From Peptococcaceae bacterium (GTDB lineage Bacteria > Bacillota > DSM-521 > Neomoorellales > Neomoorellaceae): a DNA stretch of 29,833 nt. The stretch spans positions 1-29,833 of the forward strand of contig DOLC01000048.1 of NCBI GenBank assembly GCA_003509545.1. Reading direction: 5' to 3'. A program made the translations under genes and the position numbers. The notes under the pieces were generated by a model that did no database searches, was not told the origin of the DNA, and saw only the letters and a program-made list of their open reading frames with translations. Below, in pieces: positions 1 through 8,294 of the stretch (position 1 is the first letter of the stretch; each line of letters opens with the position of its first letter).

Positions 1-31
1 TCTCATGCCCTCGGGCCTGCCTCCGCCCTTC

Positions 32-122
32 GCCAAGCTTAAGTTTGGCCAGCCGCGAAGGCTTGTTCGCTCGCTTCCAAGTCCAAGCAGGCCTGCCGTG
101 CAAAAACTGGGGATAAATCAGG
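32..122 (+). repeat. Intergenic repeat copy 3, downstream of rpe
   Basis: The 129 bases beyond the rpe stop hold no gene. A near-perfect palindrome lies at 32-49 (GCCAAGCTTAAGTTTGGC). Bases 83-122 carry CCAAGCAGGCCT followed by AAACTGGGGATA and CAGG. The same string of blocks occurs on the minus strand between prkC and rsgA, and its last block recurs between priA and def. This copy faces rpe in the opposite orientation to the other two. Function is unknown; it may be a 3'-end processing or termination element or a small dispersed repeat. Confidence 0.45.
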
Positions 123-129
123 GCCGCCC

Positions 130-843
130 TCAGCCGTCACCCTTTTCGTAAGCGGGACAGGCCGAAGCCGCCGGACGCTCCCTTGCCCCCTGAAGGGCCG
201 CCTTCCGGAGGGCCTGCAGGGCGGCCCGCCGGTCCGCCGAGCCGAAAACGGCCGAGCCCGCTACCAATACCCCGGCGCCGGCTCGGCATACGGCAGCGGC
301 GTTTTCGGCGTTGATTCCTCCGTCCACTTCAATGAGTATCTCCTTCCCCCTATTTTTCACCATCCCGGCCAGGTCCCTTATTTTCGCTACCATGGAAGGG
401 ATAAAGGACTGGCCCCCAAAGCCGGGGTTGACCGTCATGAGGAGGACCATATCCACGTCTTCCAGGATATAATCCAAGGCCCTTAAACTGGTGGCGGGGT
501 TAAGGGCAACTGCCGGCCGGCATCCCGCCTCCCGGATCTGGTTTATTACGCGGTGAAGGTGGGTACAGGCCTCGGCGTGCACGGATATCCAGTCTGCCCC
601 TGCCCGGGCAAAGGGAATTATAAAATCCTCGGGCTTCTCCAACATCAGATGCACGTCAAAGGGAAGCTGCGTGTAAGGCCGCAGGGCCGCAACCACCTCG
701 GGGCCTATCGTTAAGTTGGGTACGAAGTGCCCGTCCATAATATCTAAATGAATCCAGTCGGCCCCCGCCGCCTCGACGCTGGCCACTTCTTCCCTCAAGC
801 GTCCGAAGTCCGCCGCCAACAAGGACGGAGCTATAAGAGCCAT
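130..843 (-). CDS. rpe: Ribulose-phosphate 3-epimerase
   Basis: This enzyme interconverts D-ribulose 5-phosphate and D-xylulose 5-phosphate in the cytoplasmic pentose phosphate pathway. The 237-residue product is a TIM barrel with the family signatures in order: IAPSLLAADF near the start, HLDIMDGHFVPN at 32-43, DVHLM at 63-67, VNPGFGGQSF at 138-147 and EVDGGI at 172-177. The metal ligands expected for the family, His32, Asp34, His65 and Asp174, are all present. It is about 15 residues longer than most homologues because of a poorly conserved C-terminal tail. The ATG follows the rsgA stop codon directly (TAAATG), so the two are very likely translationally coupled at the end of the prkC-rsgA-rpe transcript. 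Confidence 0.97.
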   Translation of the reverse strand: MALIAPSLLAADFGRLREEVASVEAAGADWIHLDIMDGHFVPNLTIGPEVVAALRPYTQLPFDVHLMLEKPEDFIIPFARAGADWISVHAEACTHLHRVINQIREAGCRPAVALNPATSLRALDYILEDVDMVLLMTVNPGFGGQSFIPSMVAKIRDLAGMVKNRGKEILIEVDGGINAENAAAVCRAGAGVLVAGSAVFGSADRRAALQALRKAALQGARERPAASACPAYEKGDG

Positions 844-1716
844 TTAGTAACTCCTTTCGGCTTCGATTACTTCCTCCAAGAACTTAAGGTAGTGGGCATA
901 CCGGTGCCGGGGAATGCCACCCTCTTCTACGGCCCGGCGTACGGCACAGCCGGGTTCCGAGCGGTGCAGGCACGAGTGAAAGCGGCACCCACCCTCGGCG
1001 GCAAAGATTTCGGGAAAATAAGCCGCCAGGTCCTCCCGCTTCATTTCCGGCAGGTTCAACTTGCTGAAGCCTGGTGTGTCCGCCACCATACCACCGCTTT
1101 TCAGGGAAAGCAGCTCCACCTGCCGCGTAGTATGGCGGCCCCGTCCCTGTTTGCGGCTAACTTCCCCCGTCTTGAGGCTCAAGCCCGGTTCCAGGGCATT
1201 CAGCAGGGAGGATTTTCCTGCGCCGGAGGGCCCCGCAAAGGTACTTATATGCCCCCGCAGAATCTCCCGTAGCCGCTCTACTCCTTGCCCCGTCCGCGCA
1301 CTCGTAATCAGCACACGATAGCCAATCTTTTCGTACAAGGAAGGCAGAGATAAAAACTCCTCTGTGGCAACATCCGCCTTATTCCAGCATATAACCGGCT
1401 CGGTACTGCTGGCCGCACTCAGTACCAGTAGCCTGTCCAAGAGCTCCAGGTCGGGAGGGGGCTCCCTCAAGGAGAACACTATGACAACTTGGTCGATGTT
1501 GGCCACCGCCGGCCTCTCCAGCTTAGTCACCCGGGGCAACACCGCCTCGAGGGTTCCTTCTTCGGGACCTGTTTCATGGAATCTGACCCTGTCCCCGACC
1601 AAAATTTCCCCTGTCTTTATCCGCAGGCGGCCCCGGAGGCGGCACCGGTAAATTTTCCCTTCACTCAAGACAAAATAGAAACCGCCGACTCCTTTAATCA
1701 AAATACCTTCCCGCAC
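844..1716 (-). CDS. rsgA: Ribosome small subunit-dependent GTPase A
   Basis: RsgA (YloQ/YjeQ) is a circularly permuted GTPase that checks late 30S ribosome maturation. The 290-residue protein has an N-terminal OB-fold. The G motifs come in permuted order: G4 NKAD at 112-115, G1 GPSGAGKSS at 162-170, a G2 region GRGRHTT at 191-197 and G3 DTPG at 213-216. The C-terminal zinc site is Cys244, Cys249, His251 and Cys257, with the family spacing. The start is GTG; the N-terminus MREGILIKGVGGFYFV matches the usual beginning of the family. The 172 bp upstream, after prkC, contain an intergenic repeat. Its position after a PASTA kinase is common in Firmicutes, and in Bacillus the homologue is a kinase substrate. 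Confidence 0.97.
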   Translation of the reverse strand: MREGILIKGVGGFYFVLSEGKIYRCRLRGRLRIKTGEILVGDRVRFHETGPEEGTLEAVLPRVTKLERPAVANIDQVVIVFSLREPPPDLELLDRLLVLSAASSTEPVICWNKADVATEEFLSLPSLYEKIGYRVLITSARTGQGVERLREILRGHISTFAGPSGAGKSSLLNALEPGLSLKTGEVSRKQGRGRHTTRQVELLSLKSGGMVADTPGFSKLNLPEMKREDLAAYFPEIFAAEGGCRFHSCLHRSEPGCAVRRAVEEGGIPRHRYAHYLKFLEEVIEAERSY

Positions 1717-1766
1717 AAGCTCTCTCTATCCGCACCTGCCTTTCCGCTATCTTCCTACTTCGAAAA

Positions 1767-1888
1767 CCTGGCGTATCCCCAGTTTTGTTTCTAGGCCTGC
1801 TTGGCTTTCGCTCGCTCCAAACAAATGCCAGCCCGTTGTTTTCATCCTTCTGATGGTGCCGCACCAGCGGCGTGGAGGTCTTGATGCT
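1767..1888 (-). repeat. Intergenic repeat copy 1 with hairpin, between prkC and rsgA
   Basis: Immediately after the prkC stop the minus strand carries GCCGCTGGTGCGGC (stem GCCGC/GCGGC), then CACCATCAGAAGGA, later CCAAGCAGGCCT, and finally AAACTGGGGATACGCCAGG at 1767-1785. The hairpin block and the GGGGATACG-CAGG block recur in the same order and strand after priA (16137-16246). The CCAAGCAGGCCT and GGGGATA blocks recur downstream of rpe. No T-run follows the hairpin, so it is not a classical terminator. It may be a mobile intergenic repeat or an RNA-processing element. Confidence 0.5.
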
Positions 1889-3757
1889 TTAATCTTCTCC
1901 GTCCACGGTGATATTCCTCGCCGGCACCGGTCCCTCGAAGATCATTTGTCCATCACGAAACACCTGTAAAGTCCCCTTACCGTAGTATGGGACCACGGCC
2001 ACCAGCTTCTGCCCGGGCTCCTGCACGCCGTTGAATTCCTCACGGGTCCCTTTGGCATCGATAACCACTATGCGGATGTGGTGTTCCTGGTCGTCGGTAG
2101 GCTCGATGAGCACAGCAGCCTCCTGCCGAGCCGGCCCGGGCCCCTGGCTGATCACCAAATTTACGGCGCTACCCTGGAGGATACGGGCACCGGGGCGAGG
2201 ATCCTGGTCTATTATCAGCCCTGAGAAGTACTCCTCACTCCTCTGATAGGTTACGGCTCCCTGTTCGAGTTTGTTTTCCCGGAGGGTTTGCTGGGCGTCC
2301 GTCAGGGTTTTCCCGATTAAATCGGGGGCGGAAATCAATTTAGGTTCCGGACCCTTGCTGAGGGTAATCCTTACGCTGCTCCCTTCCGGCTGCAAGCTCC
2401 CGGCCGGCGGTTCCTGGCTAACCACCGATCCTGCCGCTATGGTAGGGTGATAAACTTCGTTAGGACTGATAATCACTTTAAACTGAGCGTTTTGCAGCTT
2501 GGTCCTGGCCTCGCGTTCGCTATCCCCGACCACATTGGGCACTTCCTGCATACGCGGCCCCAAGCTTACTACCAACATAACCGGCCGCGATCGCTTTACC
2601 CTTTCCCCCGCCTCCGGAGTCTGGGAAATCACACAGCCCCGGGGTACGTCCCGGTCGTTCCGGCGCTCGGCCACTTCGCCCTTCAGCCCGGCGGCCGCCA
2701 GGCGGTTTAAGGCCTCCGCCTCCGTTAGCCCTTCCACCGCCGGCACGACCGTGTCCCCTACCACCAGGTAATAGCGAAATCCCGTCCACAGACCGGCGGC
2801 GGCCAGGGCTAAAAAAAACACCGCCAGCAAAGACCAAGCCCAAATCCGCGGACGGCGTTTATCACGTCGCTCGTCCGGCGGGTCTGCCGCCAGGGCCGCC
2901 ACCTTCGGCAACTCCCGGGTAGCCGAGTTGTCCTCCAGCAAAACATTACGCAAAGCCTGTAAATCCGCCCTTAGGGACGCGGCGCTGGGATACCGGCGGG
3001 CGGGGTCCTTGGACAAACACCTCAGAATAATTCTTTCCAGGGCGGGCGGGAGATCCGGGTTAAGCTCCTGGGGCGGGCGGGGCTCTTCCTGGAGATGCTT
3101 TAATACCACCGCCAGCGGCGTATCCCCGTTAAAAGGGACCTGTCCGGTTAACATTTCATAGAGCACGACCCCGAGGGAATAAAGGTCTGCTGTAATTCCG
3201 GTGGCTTCCCCCCGGGCCTGTTCCGGCGCCAGGTAATGGACCGAACCCATAAGCGTGCCCGTATACGGCATGGTGGCTTCGCTGACCGCCTGGGCGATTC
3301 CGAAGTCGGTAACCTTTACCCGGCCTTGTTTGGTAATAAGAATGTTATGGGGCTTGATATCGCGGTGGATAACCCCGTTCTCATGGGCATGCTCCAGGGC
3401 CTCACAGATCTGGACGGCAATATCTACAGCTTCTCGAAACGGCAAAGGAGCCTTCCCGTCGATGACCTCCTTGAGGGAATTGCCTTCCACATACTCCATA
3501 ACCAGATAATGCAAGCCCTCTTCCTGTCCCACGTCATAAATGCTGACCACATTGGGGTGGGAAAGCCTGGCTACCGCCTGGGCCTCTTGCTGGAAGCGGG
3601 CCACAAAATTGTGGTCGCTGGCGAACTGTTCCCGCAAAATCTTGATGGTAACACTCCGGTTCAGCAGCCGGTCCTGGCCCCGGTACACCAGGGCCATCCC
3701 GCCGCCCCCCAGAGCTTCCTTGATTTCATAACGGCCATCTAGGATTTTACCGATCAT
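1889..3757 (-). CDS. prkC: PASTA-domain Ser/Thr protein kinase
   Basis: This is a membrane receptor kinase that senses peptidoglycan fragments and phosphorylates cell-wall, translation and germination targets. The 622 residues hold an N-terminal kinase domain (about 10-270) with glycine loop GGGGMALVYRG, Lys39, catalytic HRDIKPHN (Asp133), DFG at 151-153 and LAPEQ at 176-180. A charged juxtamembrane stretch and a transmembrane helix (about 306-325) follow. Three PASTA repeats run about 335-400, 402-469 and 473-540. The last 80 residues are not PASTA and look like a separate beta-rich extracellular domain, which is less usual. The ATG lies 4 bp after the pbpA stop with GGTGAAGGT as ribosome site. 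The matching phosphatase (stp) is four genes upstream in the same operon. Confidence 0.96.
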   Translation of the reverse strand: MIGKILDGRYEIKEALGGGGMALVYRGQDRLLNRSVTIKILREQFASDHNFVARFQQEAQAVARLSHPNVVSIYDVGQEEGLHYLVMEYVEGNSLKEVIDGKAPLPFREAVDIAVQICEALEHAHENGVIHRDIKPHNILITKQGRVKVTDFGIAQAVSEATMPYTGTLMGSVHYLAPEQARGEATGITADLYSLGVVLYEMLTGQVPFNGDTPLAVVLKHLQEEPRPPQELNPDLPPALERIILRCLSKDPARRYPSAASLRADLQALRNVLLEDNSATRELPKVAALAADPPDERRDKRRPRIWAWSLLAVFFLALAAAGLWTGFRYYLVVGDTVVPAVEGLTEAEALNRLAAAGLKGEVAERRNDRDVPRGCVISQTPEAGERVKRSRPVMLVVSLGPRMQEVPNVVGDSEREARTKLQNAQFKVIISPNEVYHPTIAAGSVVSQEPPAGSLQPEGSSVRITLSKGPEPKLISAPDLIGKTLTDAQQTLRENKLEQGAVTYQRSEEYFSGLIIDQDPRPGARILQGSAVNLVISQGPGPARQEAAVLIEPTDDQEHHIRIVVIDAKGTREEFNGVQEPGQKLVAVVPYYGKGTLQVFRDGQMIFEGPVPARNITVDGED

Positions 3758-3761
3758 ACCT

Positions 3762-5153
3762 TCACCGCCCTAGGACACTTGCCATAATTTGCCCTCCTAT
3801 AGGGGCTGCTACTGCTCCACCGGCGCCGGCGTTTTCTACAATCACGGCTACCGCAACGCGAGGGGCTTCGGCCGGAGCGAAGCCCACAAACCACGAATGG
3901 GCCTTCCCCTGGGGGTTTTGGGCGGAACCTGTTTTCCCAGCAACTCGTACGCCGGGGATCCCGGCGCTCTGTCCGGTGCCCTCCTCTACGGTGGCTACCA
4001 TGGCTTCTTTGATAACCCGCGCCACCTCGGGATCGACGGCTAACTTTAACAGGCGCGGCCGGGTCACTTTAAGGGCCGCACCCTTGTCATCCTCTATTCT
4101 CGCCACCATAAACGGCTGCATCAGCCGTCCGTCGTTGGCCACAGCAGCGGCCACAAGGGCCATTTGCAAGGGGGTTACCACGACTTCTCCCTGACCGATG
4201 GCACTTTCGGCCAGGGCATTGGGGTTGCCCTTGGCGGTAACCGGCAGCCGCGAAGAAGCCACGTTTAGTTCGAAATCCAGCTTCTGGCCCAGGGCAAAAC
4301 TCCTTGCCGCCCCTTCCCAAGCCTCCCAGCCTGCTTCCAGGGCCAGCTGCGCAAAGGCGACATTGCATGAAAACATTAAGGCCTCGTTAAAATTAATATT
4401 ACCATGAACCCGGGGACAAGTCAGCTTTCTGCCTTCAATTTCTATGTAACCAGGACAGTGAAATTCCCGTTGGGAGACACCGGGCTCCTTCGCCAGGGCC
4501 GCGGCCGCGGTAATCAGTTTAAGGGTGGAACCGGGCGGGTACAAACCCTGGAGGGCCCGATTCAGGAGTGGACTCCCCTGCCGGGGATCGTTGAGCTCCT
4601 CCCAGGCATTTTCTATTCTCGCGGGTTCGAAGGAGGGGCTGCTGACTAAAGCTAATATTTCTCCCGTTTTGGGGTTTAGGGCCACTACCGCTCCCCGGTA
4701 ACCCTGCAGTAGCCGGAAGGCTAGCCGCTGCAAAGAAACATCCAGGGTCAAGACCAAATTGTTGCCCCGGCGGACCCCATTCTGGAATTCCCGCCACCGG
4801 TTTACAACCCCTTGCCAACCGGTAAGGCCCAAAAGTTCGCCGTTATAGGTTGCCTCCAGCCCGGTCATACCGAGGCGCGGGCTGGCGTAGCCCACCACGT
4901 GGGCCGCAGCAGCCCCTAGGGGATACTCCCTCTGCAGGCGTTCCCCGGCGAGGTAGGTGCGTGCCCACACCTCCCCCTCCCGTCCAGTAATCCGGCCACG
5001 CCAGGTCTTTTCCTCAAGGAGCCGCAGGCGGGGGTTAAGGGGATTCAAATACAGTTCTTCCCCTTTTAACGCCTGGAGATAAGTAAGATGTGCTATCAGA
5101 AGGAGAAACAAGCAGGATAACACCAGGGCTAAAAGCCGCACTTGTTTTTCCAT
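3762..5153 (-). CDS. pbpA: Class B penicillin-binding protein (PbpA/FtsI-like transpeptidase)
   Basis: This is a D,D-transpeptidase that cross-links peptidoglycan on the outer face of the membrane, working with the adjacent SEDS glycosyltransferase. The 463-residue protein has a single N-terminal membrane anchor (about 6-28), a short dimerisation region, and a transpeptidase domain with SxxK (Ser209-Thr-Leu-Lys212), SxN (Ser262-Cys-Asn264) and KTG (407-409). It is shorter than typical PBP2/FtsI and matches the compact mycobacterial PbpA type. It starts 4 bp after the ftsW/rodA stop behind a GGGGGTAGGGAA ribosome site, and ends 4 bp before prkC. Whether it serves division, elongation or sporulation cannot be read from the sequence. 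Confidence 0.94.
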   Translation of the reverse strand: MEKQVRLLALVLSCLFLLLIAHLTYLQALKGEELYLNPLNPRLRLLEEKTWRGRITGREGEVWARTYLAGERLQREYPLGAAAAHVVGYASPRLGMTGLEATYNGELLGLTGWQGVVNRWREFQNGVRRGNNLVLTLDVSLQRLAFRLLQGYRGAVVALNPKTGEILALVSSPSFEPARIENAWEELNDPRQGSPLLNRALQGLYPPGSTLKLITAAAALAKEPGVSQREFHCPGYIEIEGRKLTCPRVHGNINFNEALMFSCNVAFAQLALEAGWEAWEGAARSFALGQKLDFELNVASSRLPVTAKGNPNALAESAIGQGEVVVTPLQMALVAAAVANDGRLMQPFMVARIEDDKGAALKVTRPRLLKLAVDPEVARVIKEAMVATVEEGTGQSAGIPGVRVAGKTGSAQNPQGKAHSWFVGFAPAEAPRVAVAVIVENAGAGGAVAAPIGGQIMASVLGR

Positions 5154-5157
5154 TTCC

Positions 5158-6384
5158 CTACCCCCGCCCCGCAGCGCTTACGTTCAGCAGCAGTCCCAAA
5201 ATCAAGTAACTTATGACCAGGGAACTGCCGCCGTAGCTAATAAAGGGCAAGGTTACCCCTGTCAAAGGCAACAGCTTGCTGACGCCTGCCATAATAATGA
5301 AGGCCTGAAAGGTGACCAGAAAGGTCAGGCCTGCCGCCAGCATAGTGCCCTGGCCGTCCGGCGCCCTCAAGGCCGCACGAAAACCGCGATAGCCGAACAG
5401 AAGATAGAGGAGGGCGATACCGGCGCTGCCCAATAATCCCATTTCCTCACCCATGGCGGCAAAAATAAAGTCGGTAGCTACATGGGGGATGACCTGGGAA
5501 TACCCCATCCCCATTCCGGTACCTAGGATTCCCCCGCTTCCCAGGGAAAAGAGGGACTGGATTATCTGATAGCCGGCCCCCTGGGGATCCGACCAGGGGT
5601 TAATCCAAACCGCCACCCGGGCCCGCAGGTGGGAGAAAAGGCCGTAAGCCGCCCACGATCCCGCCGCAAAGAGCAGACCCCCCAAGAGGACATACCGCCT
5701 GCGCCCGGTGGCCAGGTAAATCATGGCCAAGAATACGGCCAGGAGGATGAGGGCCGAGCCCAGGTCCGGCTGTACCACCAGCAGTAACACCGACAGGACA
5801 ACCGCCGTGAGCAAAGGGCCCCAGGTAGAACGCCAGCGGGACTGTTCCAGCATTAGTTCCCTTTTTTCCTCCAGAAACCCGCTCAAAAACAGGACCACCA
5901 GTACCTTTACTGCTTCCACCGGCTGGAGGCTGAAAGAACCAAGGGTAAGCCAACTTTTGGCCCCGCCCATCCTGGTCCCGGCTATAACCGTCAAGAAGAG
6001 GAAAAACAGCCCCCCCGTCAAGTACAGGTAGGGGTAGCGGGTCAGCCTTTCGTAATCCCTTCCTCCCGTGATCACAGCCACCAGGACCAGCAAACCCACT
6101 ACACTCCATACTACCTGACGCCTGGCCAAGTCCGGGTCGAGTCTGAAAAGAAATACCAATCCCAGGGAGGTCAAGACGGCGGCCAGGGGCAGGAGATACT
6201 GGTCCCCCCGGTGATGGGTGATTTTAAGAACGAAATGTACGGCCCAATAGGCGGCTATCAACAGGGTTATTTCGGGACTTCCCAGGGCGGTTGCCCCTCG
6301 AGATAGTAGACCATAAAGATATCCGTTGAGGAGAATGAGGGAGGGCCACCAAAGGAGGGCGAACTCTTGTCGCCTTTCAATCAT
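5158..6384 (-). CDS. SEDS-family peptidoglycan glycosyltransferase (FtsW/RodA/SpoVE)
   Basis: SEDS proteins are multispanning membrane enzymes that polymerise lipid II into glycan strands together with a class B PBP. This 408-residue protein has about ten hydrophobic helices, the family-typical GAKSWLTLGSFSLQPVE segment, and the C-terminal signature LPLTGVTLPFISYGGSS. It begins with ATG inside the end of the stp gene (8 bp overlap, ATGATTGA) and has no strong ribosome site, which suggests translational coupling. Pairing with pbpA directly downstream fits the one-SEDS-one-PBP rule. The name rodA would follow from the mycobacterial operon order, but ftsW or spoVE cannot be excluded, so no symbol is given. 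Confidence 0.95.
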   Translation of the reverse strand: MIERRQEFALLWWPSLILLNGYLYGLLSRGATALGSPEITLLIAAYWAVHFVLKITHHRGDQYLLPLAAVLTSLGLVFLFRLDPDLARRQVVWSVVGLLVLVAVITGGRDYERLTRYPYLYLTGGLFFLFLTVIAGTRMGGAKSWLTLGSFSLQPVEAVKVLVVLFLSGFLEEKRELMLEQSRWRSTWGPLLTAVVLSVLLLVVQPDLGSALILLAVFLAMIYLATGRRRYVLLGGLLFAAGSWAAYGLFSHLRARVAVWINPWSDPQGAGYQIIQSLFSLGSGGILGTGMGMGYSQVIPHVATDFIFAAMGEEMGLLGSAGIALLYLLFGYRGFRAALRAPDGQGTMLAAGLTFLVTFQAFIIMAGVSKLLPLTGVTLPFISYGGSSLVISYLILGLLLNVSAAGRG

Positions 6385-7087
6385 GGGCTGCGAGCACCAC
6401 CGTTATGTTATCCGGTCCTCCCCGTTCCAGAGCTAAGGATAGAAGCTCATCCAGAGTTTGCTTGAGGGTTCCTCCCCTCTTAAGGGTTAGGGCAATCTCT
6501 TCATCCCTTACCACTTCCGGGAGACCGTCAGTACAGAGGAGAAGAAGATCTCCTTCCTCCAGAGAAACGGCCTTTCCGTCCACCTCTACTTCATCCCCGG
6601 TGCCCAAGGCCCGGGTTAGGATATTGCGCTGGGGATGGTACCTGGCTTCCTCCTGGGTCAGACCACCGCTACGCACCAACTCCCCCACATAAGAATGATC
6701 GCTGGTTAGCATCCGGAGTTGACCGTCCCGGAAAAGATAAGCGCGGCTATCTCCCACATGGGCCAATAAAACCTCCTTGCCGATAAACCAGGCTGCCGTA
6801 AGGGTAGTACCCATACCCCGGTAATCCTCCCGCCCCAGGGCCGAACGATATACCACCCGGTTGGCAAAACGCACCGCAGAAACCAGGTGCATGAGGGGGT
6901 CTCCCTGGCAATGCTCCTTCACCTTTTCGCCCAGGGCCTTCAGGGCTAAAGCGCTGGCCACCTCCCCTGCCCGGTGCCCGCCCATGCCGTCGGCTACGGC
7001 CAAGAGGCCCAGCTCTAGGTCCACAAGAAAGGCATCTTCATTCTCGGGACGCATCAAGCCGGGATGGGTTACTACTTCGGCCCGCAT
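6377..7087 (-). CDS. stp: PP2C-type Ser/Thr protein phosphatase
   Basis: This metal-dependent phosphatase reverses phosphorylation by the PrkC-type kinase encoded in the same operon. The 236-residue protein is a bare PP2C catalytic domain: RPENED (13-18) near the start, VADGMGGH (31-38) with Asp33, GTTLTAAW, AHVGDSRAYL, LLLCTDGLPEVV and GGPDNIT with Asp226. There is no membrane helix, unlike mycobacterial PstP, so it should be cytoplasmic. The ATG is preceded by GAGGTGGGAG. The start lies inside fhaB (50 bp overlap) and the stop lies inside the SEDS gene (8 bp overlap). The name prpC is equally used for this family. Confidence 0.96.
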   Translation of the reverse strand: MRAEVVTHPGLMRPENEDAFLVDLELGLLAVADGMGGHRAGEVASALALKALGEKVKEHCQGDPLMHLVSAVRFANRVVYRSALGREDYRGMGTTLTAAWFIGKEVLLAHVGDSRAYLFRDGQLRMLTSDHSYVGELVRSGGLTQEEARYHPQRNILTRALGTGDEVEVDGKAVSLEEGDLLLLCTDGLPEVVRDEEIALTLKRGGTLKQTLDELLSLALERGGPDNITVVLAAHD

Positions 7088-7547
7088 TCTCCCACCTCAC
7101 TTCGAAAATAACGCCTCCTATACGCACTTCATCGCCCGGCGATAACTGAACGGGGCCGGTGATACGCCTGCCGTTAACATAAGTACCGTTGGTACTACCC
7201 AGATCCCGGATCTCCCACCCGTTTCCCCGGCGCGTGACGGCCGCGTGGCGCGCCGACACGTGGATTTCGTTTAGGACGATATCGCTTAGCCGATCGCGAC
7301 CGATAATAATGTTTTCGCCAAGGGGGTAAGCTTTTCCTTTTTTTATATTGTCGCCCAGGGCTTCCCGTACCTCTAGAATCAACCGCCGCTTCCCCACCGG
7401 TTTGCTTTGGGGCGTCCAAGGAAGGGGGCTTTTGCGGTCGGGCCGGGAGAGGTCCAGGTAAAGCAGGCGCAGGATGTGAAACAAGAACAAATAGAGCAGC
7501 AATAAGAACCCGAAGCGTACGGCCACTGTTAATAACAAGAACAGCAT
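7038..7547 (-). CDS. fhaB: Membrane-anchored FHA-domain protein (FhaB-like)
   Basis: FHA domains bind phosphothreonine and here probably read out PrkC phosphorylation near the cell-wall enzymes. The 169-residue protein has one N-terminal transmembrane helix (about 3-32), a basic linker, and a C-terminal FHA domain (about 85-155) with IIIGRDRLSDIVL, HVSARHAAV and LGSTNGTYVNG, the phosphothreonine-binding signature. It starts directly at the fhaA stop (TAAATG). It overlaps the phosphatase gene by 50 bp, the tail after the FHA fold being encoded in that overlap. The architecture (helix, linker, FHA) and position match FhaB/FipA of Actinobacteria. Confidence 0.9.
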   Translation of the reverse strand: MLFLLLTVAVRFGFLLLLYLFLFHILRLLYLDLSRPDRKSPLPWTPQSKPVGKRRLILEVREALGDNIKKGKAYPLGENIIIGRDRLSDIVLNEIHVSARHAAVTRRGNGWEIRDLGSTNGTYVNGRRITGPVQLSPGDEVRIGGVIFEVRWENAGRSSNPSRLDASRE

Positions 7548-8282
7548 TTAGTCCACCTGCACTTCCAATACCGTACGCCCCACCTTAATGCGGTCTCCCG
7601 GGGACAGGAGGGTCCTCTGTACCGGTTGGCCGTTTACCAGGGTTCCATTACGGCTACCTAAGTCCGTAAGGATGCTCCGGTCGTCTTCTAACGTGATCTG
7701 GCAGTGCTGCCGCGAAACCTGTTCATCGGTCAGGAACAGCTCGCAAGAGGGATTCCGTCCCAGGACCTGTTTACCGGGGTGGAGCACAAAGCTCCGCCCC
7801 TTATCCGGCCCCTCTATAACCAGCAACCGCAATTCCCCCGTCGAAGTCGAGGGAAAACCCTTGCCCCTTGGGCCGGCATATATCAGAGTATCCCCGACGG
7901 GTTTCTCCCCTGGGCCCTCCTCCAGGCGAGCATGCACCCGCAGCTCTCCGGGCGGGAGTTCCTCGTCTATTTCCCATTCCACCCTTATCTCCCCTACCAG
8001 GGTATAATTCCTCGCCTCTACCTGGTCCCGGAGGTATTCCGCCAGCTCTTCGGCTAGGGCGTTCTTGTACATGGATAAATTTTCATAGTCCCGGGGGCTC
8101 AAATAGACTAAGTAAATATTGGGTACATATACGCGGTGGACGCTTACGGAACGGTTATCCCGCATCGCTTGAACCAGCCTCTTGGCCACCTCCACCGGTT
8201 GCAAGGGAGCCCCTTCTCCCCGCTGGAACATTCCCTCAAAAACCCGCCGCCAAAAGGTTTCCGCCCTTTCCAACCAGTTCAT
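7548..8282 (-). CDS. fhaA: DUF3662 plus FHA-domain protein (FhaA-like)
   Basis: The protein has 244 residues. The first 120 match the FhaA N-terminal domain (DUF3662), with PVEVAKRLVQAMRDN and the YVPNIYLVYLSPRDYE stretch. A short linker leads to a C-terminal FHA domain (about 165-240) with VLGRNPSCELFL, QVSRQHCQI and LGSRNGTLVNG. In mycobacteria FhaA binds the phosphorylated pseudokinase domain of MviN/MurJ and links kinase signalling to lipid II export; a comparable role here is inference. It has no membrane helix. The ATG is 12 bp after the rlmN stop behind AAGAGGT, so it is in one transcript with rlmN. Confidence 0.92.
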   Translation of the reverse strand: MNWLERAETFWRRVFEGMFQRGEGAPLQPVEVAKRLVQAMRDNRSVSVHRVYVPNIYLVYLSPRDYENLSMYKNALAEELAEYLRDQVEARNYTLVGEIRVEWEIDEELPPGELRVHARLEEGPGEKPVGDTLIYAGPRGKGFPSTSTGELRLLVIEGPDKGRSFVLHPGKQVLGRNPSCELFLTDEQVSRQHCQITLEDDRSILTDLGSRNGTLVNGQPVQRTLLSPGDRIKVGRTVLEVQVD

Positions 8283-8294
8283 GGCAACCTCTTC

